A DNA stretch of 64,000 bases from Bacteroides sp. M10 (lineage in GTDB: Bacteria > Bacteroidota > Bacteroidia > Bacteroidales > Bacteroidaceae), in contig NZ_CP060488.1 in the NCBI RefSeq assembly GCF_014334015.1, positions 1,508,501 through 1,572,500 on the forward strand. The letters are read 5' to 3'. The position numbers and the translations under genes were made by a program. The notes beneath the pieces were generated by a model. That model made no database searches. It saw only the letters and a list, made by a program, of their open reading frames with translations, and was not told the origin of the DNA. Shown here piece by piece: positions 27,115 through 36,227 of this stretch; position 1 is the first letter of the stretch, and the number at the start of each line of letters is the position of its first letter.

Positions 27115-28794
27115 TTATTTTATCAAGCTCTTTGCCCTCTCCAATGCGACATTGATATTCGGACAGATATTCTCTTTTCCCAGCAGTTCGTAGAATCCGG
27201 CTTTTTCCAGTACGTTATGCACGTTTTCGTTTACTCCGGAAAGGATAACGGTGGTTTTTTCCTTCTGTGACATCTCGCAGAGGGTAGTCAGATTATGAAT
27301 ACCTGTGGAGTCGATGAACGGAACCTTACGCATACGGATAATACGTACCTCCGGACGATCTCCCAGTTGAGCCATGGTTTCTTCAAATTTGGTAGCGATA
27401 CCGAAGAAGTAAGGACCGTTGATTTCGTATACCTCTATGCCTTTGGGAATCATCAGGTTTTCTTCGTGTACGGCAAGATCCGATTCTTTATTGGGGTCGA
27501 TTTCATCGGTAATCACCGAGATTTCGGTAGTCTCCATAACACGTTTCATAAAGAGGACGCAGGCGATTATCAATCCTACTTCGATAGCGACTGTCAAGTC
27601 GAAGATAACGGTCAGGAAGAAAGTAATCAGCAATACGGTGACATCCGATTTCGGGTTCTTCAGTAAAGCTCTGAATACACGCCATCCACTCATGTTGTAA
27701 GATACGATGACCAGTACCCCGGCAAGGCACGCCATCGGGATATATTGTGCAAGCGGCATCAGGAAGAGCAGAATCAGCAGCAGTATCACTGCATGAATAA
27801 TTCCGGCTATCGGTGTCTTACCTCCGTTGTTGATATTTGTCATGGTACGGGCGATGGCTCCGGTAGCGGGAATACCTCCGAACAGAGGAGCTATGATATT
27901 GGCTGCTCCCTGGGCAATCAGCTCTGTATTGGAGTCGTGGCGGTCGCCTATCACACCATCGGCTACGGTGGCAGACAATAGAGATTCGATAGCTCCCAGT
28001 ACGGCAATGGTGATAGCTACCGGGAATAATTCTCTGATAGCTTCCCAATCCAGTGCAGGTACAACGGCATCGGGCAATTCCGATTTAATGGTAAAACGGT
28101 CGCCGATGGTCTGGATGCAGTCGATACCTCCGAAAGTTTTCATCAGATAAACGGCTACTGTGACAACGATGATAGCAATCAGTGAACCGGGAATTTTCTT
28201 TGAGAATTTCGGAGTGATGGCGATAATAATAATACTGACAATGCTTACAATGGTGTTCCACCAGTTGATCGTATCGAAGTGACGGAAATAGATCATCCAC
28301 TTACCGACGAAGTCCCCCGGCACTTTCTCATCTCCGAAAGACAGGCCGAAAATATCGGCGATTTGGGTCGTGAAAATAGTGACAGCGATACCGCTGGTAA
28401 ATCCGACGATGATAGGATAAGGGATGAACTTGATAACCGCTCCGAGCTTGAACACTCCTAATAAAATAAGGAGTACACCTGCCATGAGTGTGGCTACAAT
28501 CAGTCCGGCTTCGCCGTATTGCTGTATGATGCCGTAGATAATGACGATAAATGCTCCTGTCGGACCACCGATCTGGACTTTGCTGCCGCCCAATAAAGAA
28601 ATGATAAATCCGGCAATGATAGCGGTGATAATACCTTTTTCGGGTGAGACTCCCGAAGCGATACCGAAGGCGATGGCCAATGGGAGTGCCACGATACCTA
28701 CGATGATACCGGCCATCAGGTCCGCCATAAACGTTTCTTTCGAATAATTCTTTAGACAAGAAACCAGTTTGGGTTTAAATTCAAATAGCTTCAT
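27115..28794 (-). CDS. SulP-family inorganic anion transporter with STAS domain
   Basis: 559 residues. It starts with the SulP N-terminus (FMADLMAGIIVGIVALPLAIAFGIASGVSPEKG), has about 10-12 hydrophobic segments to residue 420, and ends in a cytoplasmic STAS domain (about 440-550) containing RKVPFIDSTGIHNL, where the Ser/Thr region resembles the anti-sigma antagonist phosphosite. It probably moves sulfate, bicarbonate or another anion across the inner membrane. No sulfate-assimilation genes are adjacent, so the anion is open. Single-gene unit, convergent with the efflux operon. Confidence 0.9.
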   Translation of the reverse strand: MKLFEFKPKLVSCLKNYSKETFMADLMAGIIVGIVALPLAIAFGIASGVSPEKGIITAIIAGFIISLLGGSKVQIGGPTGAFIVIIYGIIQQYGEAGLIVATLMAGVLLILLGVFKLGAVIKFIPYPIIVGFTSGIAVTIFTTQIADIFGLSFGDEKVPGDFVGKWMIYFRHFDTINWWNTIVSIVSIIIIAITPKFSKKIPGSLIAIIVVTVAVYLMKTFGGIDCIQTIGDRFTIKSELPDAVVPALDWEAIRELFPVAITIAVLGAIESLLSATVADGVIGDRHDSNTELIAQGAANIIAPLFGGIPATGAIARTMTNINNGGKTPIAGIIHAVILLLILLFLMPLAQYIPMACLAGVLVIVSYNMSGWRVFRALLKNPKSDVTVLLITFFLTVIFDLTVAIEVGLIIACVLFMKRVMETTEISVITDEIDPNKESDLAVHEENLMIPKGIEVYEINGPYFFGIATKFEETMAQLGDRPEVRIIRMRKVPFIDSTGIHNLTTLCEMSQKEKTTVILSGVNENVHNVLEKAGFYELLGKENICPNINVALERAKSLIK

Positions 28795-28872
28795 TTTTAT
28801 ATGATGTTATACGTGTACTTCGTTCTTTTTTGCAAAGTAGAGGTTGCAAAATTATATAAAATAATCGAAAGA

Positions 28873-28981
28873 AGTATGTTTTTGAACATACTATTTATCT
28901 GTTGATAGATTTCATCGATGAGCCGATAGTTTTTATTCATCAAGAAAAGGTGGCTTGTTATGAACAAATCTCTTATATTTG
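28873..28981 (+). promoter_or_regulatory. Rubrerythrin upstream region: palindromes and -7 box
   Basis: TATATTTG (28974-28981) is a -7 box 62 bp before the rubrerythrin gene. Upstream lie AGTATGTT (28873-28880) paired perfectly with AACATACT (28885-28892), and the palindrome TCATCGATGA (28912-28921). These could be binding sites for an oxidative-stress regulator; no named consensus is recognised. Confidence 0.5.
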
Positions 28982-29043
28982 CGTTATAAATAGTACGACA
29001 AGTTACGTTTGGTAATCAACCAATTTAAAATATAAATAGAATT

Positions 29044-29622
29044 ATGGCTAAGAGTATTAAAGGAACTCAAACAGAGAAAAATCTGTTGACTTCATTCGCA
29101 GGAGAATCACAAGCTAGAATGCGTTACACTTATTTTGCAAGTGTCGCTAAAAAAGAAGGTTACGAACAAATTGCAGCTATCTTTACAGAAACAGCCGATC
29201 AGGAAAAAGAACATGCAAAACGTATGTTTAAGTTCCTCGAAGGCGGTATGGTAGAAATTACTGCTAGTTATCCGGCTGGCGTAATCGGTACTACACTTGA
29301 AAATCTTCGCGCTGCAGCAGCAGGTGAACATGAAGAATGGTCACTGGATTATCCTCACTTTGCTGATGTGGCAGAACAGGAAGGTTTCCCGATGATTGCT
29401 GCTATGTATCGCAATATCGCTATTGCTGAAAAAGGTCACGAAGAAAGATACCTTGCTTTCGTGAACAACATCGAAAATATGACTGTGTTCGCTAAAGAAG
29501 GCGAAGTGGTATGGCAATGCCGTAACTGCGGTTACATTACTGTAGGTAAGGAAGCTCCTGAAGTTTGCCCGGCATGTTTGCATCCGCAGGCTTATTTCGA
29601 GGTGAAGAAAGAAAACTATTAA
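29044..29622 (+). CDS. rbr: Rubrerythrin
   Basis: 192 residues. The N-terminal four-helix ferritin-like domain carries the di-iron Glu/His pattern (ESQARMRYTYFA; ETADQEKEHAKRMF; IAIAEKGHEERY). The C-terminal rubredoxin domain has two Cys pairs, CRNCGY and CPACLHP, for the Fe(Cys)4 centre. It reduces hydrogen peroxide with electrons passed through the rubredoxin site, protecting an anaerobe in brief oxygen exposure. Monocistronic, between its own promoter and a bidirectional terminator. Confidence 0.96.
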   Translation: MAKSIKGTQTEKNLLTSFAGESQARMRYTYFASVAKKEGYEQIAAIFTETADQEKEHAKRMFKFLEGGMVEITASYPAGVIGTTLENLRAAAAGEHEEWSLDYPHFADVAEQEGFPMIAAMYRNIAIAEKGHEERYLAFVNNIENMTVFAKEGEVVWQCRNCGYITVGKEAPEVCPACLHPQAYFEVKKENY

Positions 29623-29639
29623 TTCTGGATGAATCAGAT

Positions 29640-29682
29640 AAAGAAATGCCGCTTGCAGATCAACTGCAGGCGGCATTTCTTT
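29640..29682. terminator. Bidirectional terminator between rubrerythrin and the nadB unit
   Basis: The 19-nt arms 29640-29658 and 29664-29682 pair fully apart from one wobble (core AAATGCCGC / GCGGCATTT), with A- and T-rich flanks on both sides. It serves the convergent rubrerythrin and DUF4884-like genes; its right arm touches the latter's stop codon. Confidence 0.85.
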
Positions 29683-29962
29683 ATTTATTAGGTATACTGT
29701 CTTTGTAAATGGTAATCGTTCTCTTTCTCGTTGAATCATTTTTGATACTGGTTACATCTCCCCGGGTGGTGAAATATACATAGTTTCCCATATCAAGAAA
29801 GCGATACACTTTCACTCCGTCATGTTCAAACAGATAACTGACCTCATAAGTCTGGTTGTTTTCCGATTTTCCACTTTGTAGTGGAATGCCTGAATAGCAG
29901 GAAATGAGTCCTGTTATACAGAAGAAAAGAGCAAAGAACCGGATCAGTGTTTTCATAATCAT
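29681..29962 (-). CDS. Small lipoprotein (DUF4884-like)
   Basis: 93 residues, lipobox GLISC (C22), then a short beta-rich domain (YEVSYLFEHDGVKVYRFLDMGNYVYFTTRGD). It resembles the small Bacteroides family DUF4884; function unknown. The start ATG at 29962 overlaps the nadB TGA in an ATGA, so the two genes are likely translationally coupled; a second ATG at 29956 would break that overlap. Convergent with rubrerythrin. Confidence 0.75.
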   Translation of the reverse strand: MIMKTLIRFFALFFCITGLISCYSGIPLQSGKSENNQTYEVSYLFEHDGVKVYRFLDMGNYVYFTTRGDVTSIKNDSTRKRTITIYKDSIPNK

Positions 29963-31530
29963 TTCTTTACGTGCGGATAATCAATCGTATAATGCAACCC
30001 GCGACTCTCTTTACGCTCCATTGCCTGACGCATAATCAGATAACCCACGTTCACCATATTACGCAATTCGCAGATTTCTCTGGATGCAACGCTACGCTTG
30101 AACAGACTTTCAGTCTCCTCGTAGATAATATCCAGTCGGTCCCACGCACGTTTCAGACGGAGGTCGCTACGGACAATACCTACATAAGTACTCATAATCT
30201 GGTTCACTTCCTTCATGCTCTGTGTAATGAGCACCATTTCTTCCGGCGAGCGGGTTCCCTCATCATTCCATTCGGGAATATCTTCATTATAAGAATATTG
30301 ATCGACCGCTTGCAGACTGTGTTTGGCAGCAGCGTCGGCATAGACCACTGCTTCTATCAATGAGTTTGAAGCCAGGCGGTTACCACCATGTAATCCGGTG
30401 CATGAACATTCTCCCACGGCATAAAGGCGCTCGATGGAAGATTGTCCGTCCAGGTCGACAAGGATACCTCCGCAGAGATAGTGGGCGGCCGGGGCTACCG
30501 GGATATAATCTTTAGTGATGTCGATGCCCAGGCTAAGACATTTCTCGTAAATATTGGGGAAATGTTTCCTTGTTTCTTCGGGATCTTTGTGGGTAACATC
30601 CAGATATACATGGTCGTCTCCACGATTCTTCATCTCGTTGTCGATGGCACGTGCCACGATGTCACGGGGAGCCAGGGAAAGACGGGGATCGTATTTCTGC
30701 ATGAACTCTTTGCCATCCATGGTGCGCAGTACGCCTCCGTAGCCGCGCATCGCTTCCGTTATCAGGAAAGAAGGACGATCTCCCGGGTGATACAGGGCGG
30801 TAGGGTGGAACTGTACAAACTCCATATCCTTCACCGTACCTTTGGCACGATACACCATAGCGATACCGTCTCCGGTAGCGACTAGCGGGTTAGTGGTCGT
30901 TTTATAAACGGCTCCTACTCCACCGGTAGCCATCAATGTCACTTTTGCAAGATACGTATCTACTTTTCCCGTTTTCGGATCGAGGATATAAGCGCCGTAG
31001 CATTTAATATCCGGTGTCTGGCGGGTTACGGTAACCCCCAAGTGATGCTGTGTCAGGATTTCAATGGCAAATTGGTTTTCGATGACCGTGATATTCGGAT
31101 GCCGTTGTACGGCTTTAATCAGACTGTCCTGAATCTCTGCTCCTGTATTGTCTTTATGGTGAAGAATACGGAACTCTGAGTGTCCTCCTTCGCGGTGCAA
31201 GTCAAATTCACCTTTCTCGTTTTTGTCAAAGTCCACTCCCCACTTAATCAGTTCTTCAATCTGTGCGGGAGCTTCGCGCACTACTTTTTCTACTGCGGCA
31301 CGGTTGCTGATCCAGTCGCCTGCGATCATCGTATCTTCAATGTGCTTGTCGAAATTATCCACCAGAAGGTTGGTGACGGAGGCTACCCCTCCCTGGGCGA
31401 AGTACGTGTTGGCCTCTTCCAGCCCGCTTTTACAGATAAGAGCAACTTTACCTTTGTGCGCCACTTTCAGCGCAAAACTCATACCGGCAATTCCGGAACC
31501 GATAACGAGGAAATCGAATTTTCTTACCAT
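29959..31530 (-). CDS. nadB: L-aspartate oxidase, de novo NAD synthesis
   Basis: 523 residues from ATG 31530 (MVRKFDFLVIG). A GTG 18 bp upstream would place the start at the likely transcription start, so it is rejected. FAD-binding GSGIAGMSFA at the N-terminus; ANTYFAQGGVASV, FVQFHPTALY and HGGNRLASNSLIEAVVYA are signatures of the fumarate reductase/NadB flavoprotein family. It oxidises L-aspartate to iminoaspartate for quinolinate formation; in anaerobes fumarate can be the electron acceptor. nadA and nadC are not adjacent. A minus-strand TAGCTTTG box lies 21-28 bp upstream. Confidence 0.93.
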   Translation of the reverse strand: MVRKFDFLVIGSGIAGMSFALKVAHKGKVALICKSGLEEANTYFAQGGVASVTNLLVDNFDKHIEDTMIAGDWISNRAAVEKVVREAPAQIEELIKWGVDFDKNEKGEFDLHREGGHSEFRILHHKDNTGAEIQDSLIKAVQRHPNITVIENQFAIEILTQHHLGVTVTRQTPDIKCYGAYILDPKTGKVDTYLAKVTLMATGGVGAVYKTTTNPLVATGDGIAMVYRAKGTVKDMEFVQFHPTALYHPGDRPSFLITEAMRGYGGVLRTMDGKEFMQKYDPRLSLAPRDIVARAIDNEMKNRGDDHVYLDVTHKDPEETRKHFPNIYEKCLSLGIDITKDYIPVAPAAHYLCGGILVDLDGQSSIERLYAVGECSCTGLHGGNRLASNSLIEAVVYADAAAKHSLQAVDQYSYNEDIPEWNDEGTRSPEEMVLITQSMKEVNQIMSTYVGIVRSDLRLKRAWDRLDIIYEETESLFKRSVASREICELRNMVNVGYLIMRQAMERKESRGLHYTIDYPHVKK

Positions 31531-31550
31531 AATCTTGTTATTTCTCACCG

Positions 31551-31618
31551 CAAAGCTACAAAATAAGTTACTTCGTTGTACTTTTCGTTGTCACTAATTC
31601 ATAAAATTGCTACCTTGC
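31551..31618. promoter_or_regulatory. Divergent promoters: nadB (minus) and PH-domain gene (plus)
   Basis: Minus strand: TAGCTTTG (31558 to 31551), a perfect -7 box for nadB. Plus strand: GTTG (31587-31590), 20 bp, then TACCTTGC (31611-31618), a reasonable -33/-7 pair for the gene starting at 31637. Confidence 0.6.
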
Positions 31619-31636
31619 AGGCAAAAATCTGACAAA

Positions 31637-32089
31637 ATGAATCGAATTTTCCATGCCCGCATCGCCTGGTACCAATATTTCCTGTTGGTAGTGCTTACTG
31701 TGAATGCCGTCGGCGCATTGTGGTGTAAATATATCTTGGTAGCCGTACTGTTCATGCTTATGCTGATTGTAGTAATCGAGCAGATTATACATACTGCTTA
31801 TACATTGACTACAGACGGTAATCTGGAGGTTTCACGCGGCCGTTTTATTCGTAAGAAGGTAATTCCGCTTTCCGAAATCACCACAGTCAGGAAATACCAT
31901 TCCATGAAGTTCGGTCGTTTTTCGGTGACGGATTATATCTTGATAGAATACGGAAAAGGGAAATTTGTTTCGGTGATGCCTGTCAAGGAACAGGAATTTG
32001 CAGAACTGCTCGAAAAGAGAATGTTCGAAAAGAAGATAAAAGACCTGGAGGCAATAGACTCTGTAGATCCTCAAGGGGATGAACCATAG
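31637..32089 (+). CDS. Small membrane protein with PH-like domain
   Basis: 150 residues. Two adjacent membrane helices (about 10-50: YQYFLLVVLTVNAVGALW and YILVAVLFMLMLIVVIEQI) are followed by a cytoplasmic beta-rich domain (about 55-125) resembling bacterial PH/YdbS-like domains (LEVSRGRFIRKKVIPLSEI). The last 25 residues are charged. Function unknown. ATG 31637 is used because any upstream start would overlap the -7 box. It is 41 bp upstream of the lpd-like gene and probably co-transcribed. Confidence 0.7.
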   Translation: MNRIFHARIAWYQYFLLVVLTVNAVGALWCKYILVAVLFMLMLIVVIEQIIHTAYTLTTDGNLEVSRGRFIRKKVIPLSEITTVRKYHSMKFGRFSVTDYILIEYGKGKFVSVMPVKEQEFAELLEKRMFEKKIKDLEAIDSVDPQGDEP

Positions 32090-32130
32090 CATGTTTTGAT
32101 AATAATGAAAAGATTAACTGATTATATACT

Positions 32131-33474
32131 ATGAAATATCAAGTGATTATCATCGGTGGCGGTCCTGCGGGATATACGGCTGCCGAAGCTGCCGGTAAAG
32201 CCGGTTTGAGCGTATTGCTTATCGAAAAGAATAGTCTGGGTGGTGTCTGTCTGAATGAAGGCTGTATTCCTACGAAAACGTTGTTGTATTCGGCAAAGAC
32301 TTATGACAGTGCAAAACATGCGTCAAAGTATGCGGTCAATATCCCGGAAGTCTCTTTCGATTTGCCTAAGATAATAGCGCGTAAAAGTAAGGTAGTGCGC
32401 AAACTGGTGCTGGGAGTGAAAGCGAAGCTGACTGCCAACAATGTTACGATCGTATCAGGAGAAGCACAGATCATTGATAAAAATACAGTTCGCTGCGGAG
32501 AAGAAACTTACGAAGGAGAGAATCTGATACTTTGTACAGGCTCGGAAACCTTTATTCCCCCTATTCCGGGAGTGGATACAGTGAACTACTGGACGCACAG
32601 GGATGCTTTGGATAGTAAGGAACTGCCGGCTTCTCTGGTCATTGTTGGTGGCGGAGTGATCGGGATGGAGTTCGCATCGTTCTTCAACAGTTTGGGAGTA
32701 CAGGTGACGGTAGTTGAGATGATGGACGAAATTCTGGGTGGAATGGATAAAGAGCTTTCCGCTTTGCTCCGTGCGGAATATGCCAAACGTGGTATTAAAT
32801 TCCTGCTTGGTACGAAAGTTATCGGCTTGTCGCAAACGGACGAAGGAGCTGTAGTCTCTTATGAGAATGCAGAGGGGGACGGTAGTGTCATAGCAGAAAA
32901 GCTGTTGATGAGTGTCGGTCGCCGTCCTGTGGCGAAAGGTTTCGGACTCGAAAACCTGAATCTGGAGAAAACAGAGCGTGGTATTATCAAAGTTAATGAA
33001 AAGATGCAGACTTCTGTATCGGGTGTGTATGTGTGTGGTGATCTGACAGGATTCTCTTTGCTCGCCCATACGGCCGTTCGTGAGGCAGAAGTTGCCGTAC
33101 ATTCCATTTTGGGGAAAGAAGACACCATGAGTTACCGGGCTATTCCGGGCGTAGTCTATACCAATCCGGAGATTGCTGGAGTGGGTGAAACGGAGGAATC
33201 GGCTTCAACGAAAGGAATCAATTATCAGGTTATCAAACTCCCGATGGCTTACTCCGGCCGTTTTGTGGCGGAGAATGAAGGCGTGAACGGAGTTTGCAAA
33301 GTATTGCTGGATGAACAGCAGCGGGTGATTGGCGCTCACGTATTGGGAAATCCCGCTTCGGAGATTATCACTCTTGCGGGGACTGCCATTGAACTCGGAC
33401 TGACGGCAGCGCAATGGAAAAAGATTGTTTTCCCGCATCCCACGGTAGGAGAAATCTTCCGGGAAGCTCTATAA
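32131..33474 (+). CDS. lpdA: Dihydrolipoyl dehydrogenase
   Basis: 447 residues. FAD motif GGGPAGYTAAEAAGKAG at the N-terminus, redox disulfide GGVCLNEGCIPTK, NAD motif VGGGVIGMEFASFFNSLGVQV, and the C-terminal active-site HPTVGE. It reoxidises dihydrolipoamide on E2 or glycine-cleavage H proteins, passing electrons to NAD+. No E1/E2 or gcv genes are nearby, so it probably serves a complex encoded elsewhere. Confidence 0.92.
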   Translation: MKYQVIIIGGGPAGYTAAEAAGKAGLSVLLIEKNSLGGVCLNEGCIPTKTLLYSAKTYDSAKHASKYAVNIPEVSFDLPKIIARKSKVVRKLVLGVKAKLTANNVTIVSGEAQIIDKNTVRCGEETYEGENLILCTGSETFIPPIPGVDTVNYWTHRDALDSKELPASLVIVGGGVIGMEFASFFNSLGVQVTVVEMMDEILGGMDKELSALLRAEYAKRGIKFLLGTKVIGLSQTDEGAVVSYENAEGDGSVIAEKLLMSVGRRPVAKGFGLENLNLEKTERGIIKVNEKMQTSVSGVYVCGDLTGFSLLAHTAVREAEVAVHSILGKEDTMSYRAIPGVVYTNPEIAGVGETEESASTKGINYQVIKLPMAYSGRFVAENEGVNGVCKVLLDEQQRVIGAHVLGNPASEIITLAGTAIELGLTAAQWKKIVFPHPTVGEIFREAL

Positions 33475-33562
33475 ACGGATTCCGATATCTGACATCGTTC
33501 ATTGATGAAGATACCTATCTGATTCATTGATGAGGGGGTATCTCACTGATAAAATCGAATAT

Positions 33563-34768
33563 ATGATGAGAAAATATATAATCACTCCGGCCTTATTGGC
33601 AATAGTTTGTATGGTGATGTGTCATTGTACATTCAATCGTAAAGCGTCAGTTGCCGCAAATGAATATTTGATTCAGGGCGAATTGGCTAATCTTCCCGAC
33701 AGCATTGTGATCGGCCTGTATGAGGAAGACGGAAGTATTCTCAACTGTGTATGGAGAGATACGCTTATGAATGGGCAGTTCTCTTTCCGCGACACGGTTT
33801 CTACCACACGGAAAATGCTGATTATGTCTGATAACCGGGGCTTTCCGGGTACATGGCTGGAAGTGTGGATCGCACCGGGAGAATACATCGAAATCAAGGG
33901 GCAGGACAAACTAGTGAAAACATGGGAAGTAGTAAGCGATGTGCCGGAACAGCAGGAAGAAAACCGCTTTACGGCTTGCGCGATGTCCCAACAGAAAGAA
34001 TTGATGCAGCACATGGCAGCAGAATATGACTGGCAACGGATGATGTTCATAGACCATCCGGGCGACCGGGAGTTTGAAAGCCAGGCCTGGGCCAAGATAG
34101 ATTCTATCCGGAAACTGTCAATGCCGTTGCAGCAGGAAATCTGGAAAAAGGAAATGGAATACATGGAAGAAGCACCCGTCTCCCCGGTGTGGATGGACAG
34201 ATTATTGTTATTTGCTTCCATGATGAAATATGAAACCATCATGCCTTATAAAGAAGAGGTAAAAAAACTCTATGCCCGAATGTCCGAAGCCGATAAACAA
34301 ACAGATGACGGACAGGAGATTACAACCTATGTTTATCCTCCCACTACCGTAGGGATTGGAGATATGATGGTTGATGGAGATCTATATGATGTGAATGATT
34401 CTCTCCATCATATTTCCGAATTCAAAGGAAAATTCATCTTACTTGATTTCTGGAGTAGCGGTTGTGGCCCTTGCGTGGAGTCGATACCTGAAATGGAGAA
34501 GGTGATGGATCTGTATAAGGATAAAATAACTGTGATTAGTATTAGTGAGGACCCGAAAGCACGTTGGAAAGAGTATATCAAGACGAAAGGAATGGGTGGT
34601 AACCAGTGGAACGAACTTCGTAAAGGACGCACCGGTCTTGCCCTAAACTATCAGGTACGGGGAATCCCTCATTATGTATTGATTGCCCCTGATGGAAAAA
34701 TTCAGGATGTATGGTCCGGTTATGGCTCCGGTTCGCTTCTTGGACAGGTAGAGAAAAACTTGAAATAG
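33563..34768 (+). CDS. TlpA-like thioredoxin-fold lipoprotein (DUF4369-type)
   Basis: 401 residues from ATG 33563 (or 33566); a TTG frame 36 bp upstream is less likely because the signal peptide MMRKYIITPALLAIVCMVMC starts here. Lipobox at about C20-C22. The N-terminal about 110 residues form a beta-sandwich like DUF4369, the middle is helical and charged, and the C-terminal about 140 residues are a thioredoxin/AhpC-TSA domain with redox motif SSGCGPC and cis-Pro region VRGIPHYVLIAPDG. It likely reduces periplasmic disulfides. Upstream, TTCATTGATGA is repeated at 33498 and 33523. Confidence 0.85.
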   Translation: MMRKYIITPALLAIVCMVMCHCTFNRKASVAANEYLIQGELANLPDSIVIGLYEEDGSILNCVWRDTLMNGQFSFRDTVSTTRKMLIMSDNRGFPGTWLEVWIAPGEYIEIKGQDKLVKTWEVVSDVPEQQEENRFTACAMSQQKELMQHMAAEYDWQRMMFIDHPGDREFESQAWAKIDSIRKLSMPLQQEIWKKEMEYMEEAPVSPVWMDRLLLFASMMKYETIMPYKEEVKKLYARMSEADKQTDDGQEITTYVYPPTTVGIGDMMVDGDLYDVNDSLHHISEFKGKFILLDFWSSGCGPCVESIPEMEKVMDLYKDKITVISISEDPKARWKEYIKTKGMGGNQWNELRKGRTGLALNYQVRGIPHYVLIAPDGKIQDVWSGYGSGSLLGQVEKNLK

Positions 34769-34814
34769 ATAGAGGTAAAATACTATCATTTGTTGATGTC
34801 ATAAACAGTGTTAT

Positions 34815-36221
34815 ATGAAAAAAAGTCTTTTGTTAGTCGCCCTTTCTGTTTGTTTGTTGCCACTTTGGGGACAACAGAATTTCTCCCGGATAGATTCGCT
34901 TATCAAGAAGATGCTCCCCGAAGCATCCGAAGTCGGCATATCCGTCTACGACCTGACGGCTAAGAAATCGCTTTATAACTATCGTGCGGAGAAACTTTCC
35001 CGTCCTGCCTCTACCATGAAGCTGCTGACGGCCATTACTGCACTCTCCTGCCCCGAAGCCAACGAGCCTTTCCGCACGGAAGTATGGCACGATGGCGTGA
35101 TAGAACATGATACTTTGCAAGGCAACCTGTATGTGGTAGGCGGATTCGATCCGGAATTTGACAGCCAGTCGATGGACTCATTGATAGAAGAGGTAATCAC
35201 TTTCCCTTTTTCGGTCATTAACGGACAGGTATATGGTGACGTCTCAATGAAAGACTCCCTTTATTGGGGCAGCGGATGGGCTTGGGACGATACGCCTGCG
35301 GGCTATCAGCCTTATCTCTCTCCATTGATGTTCTGCAAAGGGACTGTCCAGGTTTCCGTAGTTCCCTCCACCGTGCAGGGTGATGCGGCAAGTGTTTCCT
35401 GCCAACCTGTATCTTCCTATTATACAGTAACGAATCAGACGAAAACACGCACCTCTTCTGCCGGGAAATTCTCTTTCACGAGAGACTGGCTGACGAATGG
35501 AAACAATCTCCTTGTTTCGGGCAATGTCACTTCGATCCGGAAAGATGATGTCAACATCTACGATTCCCCCCGTTTCTTTATGCACACTTTCCTGGAACGC
35601 CTCCGTGGGAAAGGAATCACGACTCCCCAGTCGTATGGCTTTGCCGAATTGCCTCGCGACAGTGTGATAGTAGAGCGTATGGCTTGCTGGAACACTTCCG
35701 TGCAGAAAGTGCTGAACCAACTGATGAAAGAGAGTGATAACCTCAATGCAGAAGCATTTCTCTGTCGCCTGGGAGCGCAGGCTACGGGAAAGAAGCAAGT
35801 AGCTGCCGAAGATGGCATTGTCGAAATAATGAAGCTGATCCGCCGCCTGGGGCATGATCCGAAAGACTATAAGATTGCCGACGGTTGCGGACTGTCCAAT
35901 TATAATTACCTCTCTCCTGCCCTGCTGGTCGACTTTCTAAAATATGCGTACTCGCAAACAGAAGTGTTTCAGATGTTATATAAATCACTTCCTGTTGGCG
36001 GGGTGGACGGAACTTTAAAATTCCGGATGAAAGGTACTCCTGCTTTCCGGAATGTTCATGCCAAAACAGGCTCGTTTACGGCAATAAATGCACTTGCAGG
36101 CTATCTGAAGATGAAGAACGGGCATGAAGTGGCATTTGCCATTATGAACCAGAATGTGCTTTCGGCTGCTAAGGCAAGAGCGTTTCAGGATAAGGTGTGT
36201 GAGGTGATTATCGGGAGATAG
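34815..36221 (+). CDS. dacB: D-alanyl-D-alanine carboxypeptidase/endopeptidase (PBP4 type)
   Basis: 468 residues with a signal peptide ending LWGQ. Penicillin-binding motifs: S66-x-x-K69 in RPASTMKLL, SDN (in ESDNLNAEAFL), and KTG in HAKTGSFTAINALAGYL. This is the S13 family, which trims the peptide stems and cross-links of peptidoglycan in the periplasm. It starts 46 bp after the TlpA-like gene and ends 6 bp before the convergent AAA ATPase stop, with no room for a separate terminator. Confidence 0.93.
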   Translation: MKKSLLLVALSVCLLPLWGQQNFSRIDSLIKKMLPEASEVGISVYDLTAKKSLYNYRAEKLSRPASTMKLLTAITALSCPEANEPFRTEVWHDGVIEHDTLQGNLYVVGGFDPEFDSQSMDSLIEEVITFPFSVINGQVYGDVSMKDSLYWGSGWAWDDTPAGYQPYLSPLMFCKGTVQVSVVPSTVQGDAASVSCQPVSSYYTVTNQTKTRTSSAGKFSFTRDWLTNGNNLLVSGNVTSIRKDDVNIYDSPRFFMHTFLERLRGKGITTPQSYGFAELPRDSVIVERMACWNTSVQKVLNQLMKESDNLNAEAFLCRLGAQATGKKQVAAEDGIVEIMKLIRRLGHDPKDYKIADGCGLSNYNYLSPALLVDFLKYAYSQTEVFQMLYKSLPVGGVDGTLKFRMKGTPAFRNVHAKTGSFTAINALAGYLKMKNGHEVAFAIMNQNVLSAAKARAFQDKVCEVIIGR

Positions 36222-36227
36222 GCTATG

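Noticed and set aside
33498..33533. Direct repeat TTCATTGATGA (33498 and 33523) as another phased array
   Set aside because: Only two copies at 25-bp spacing, without the 22-bp period or alternating arms.
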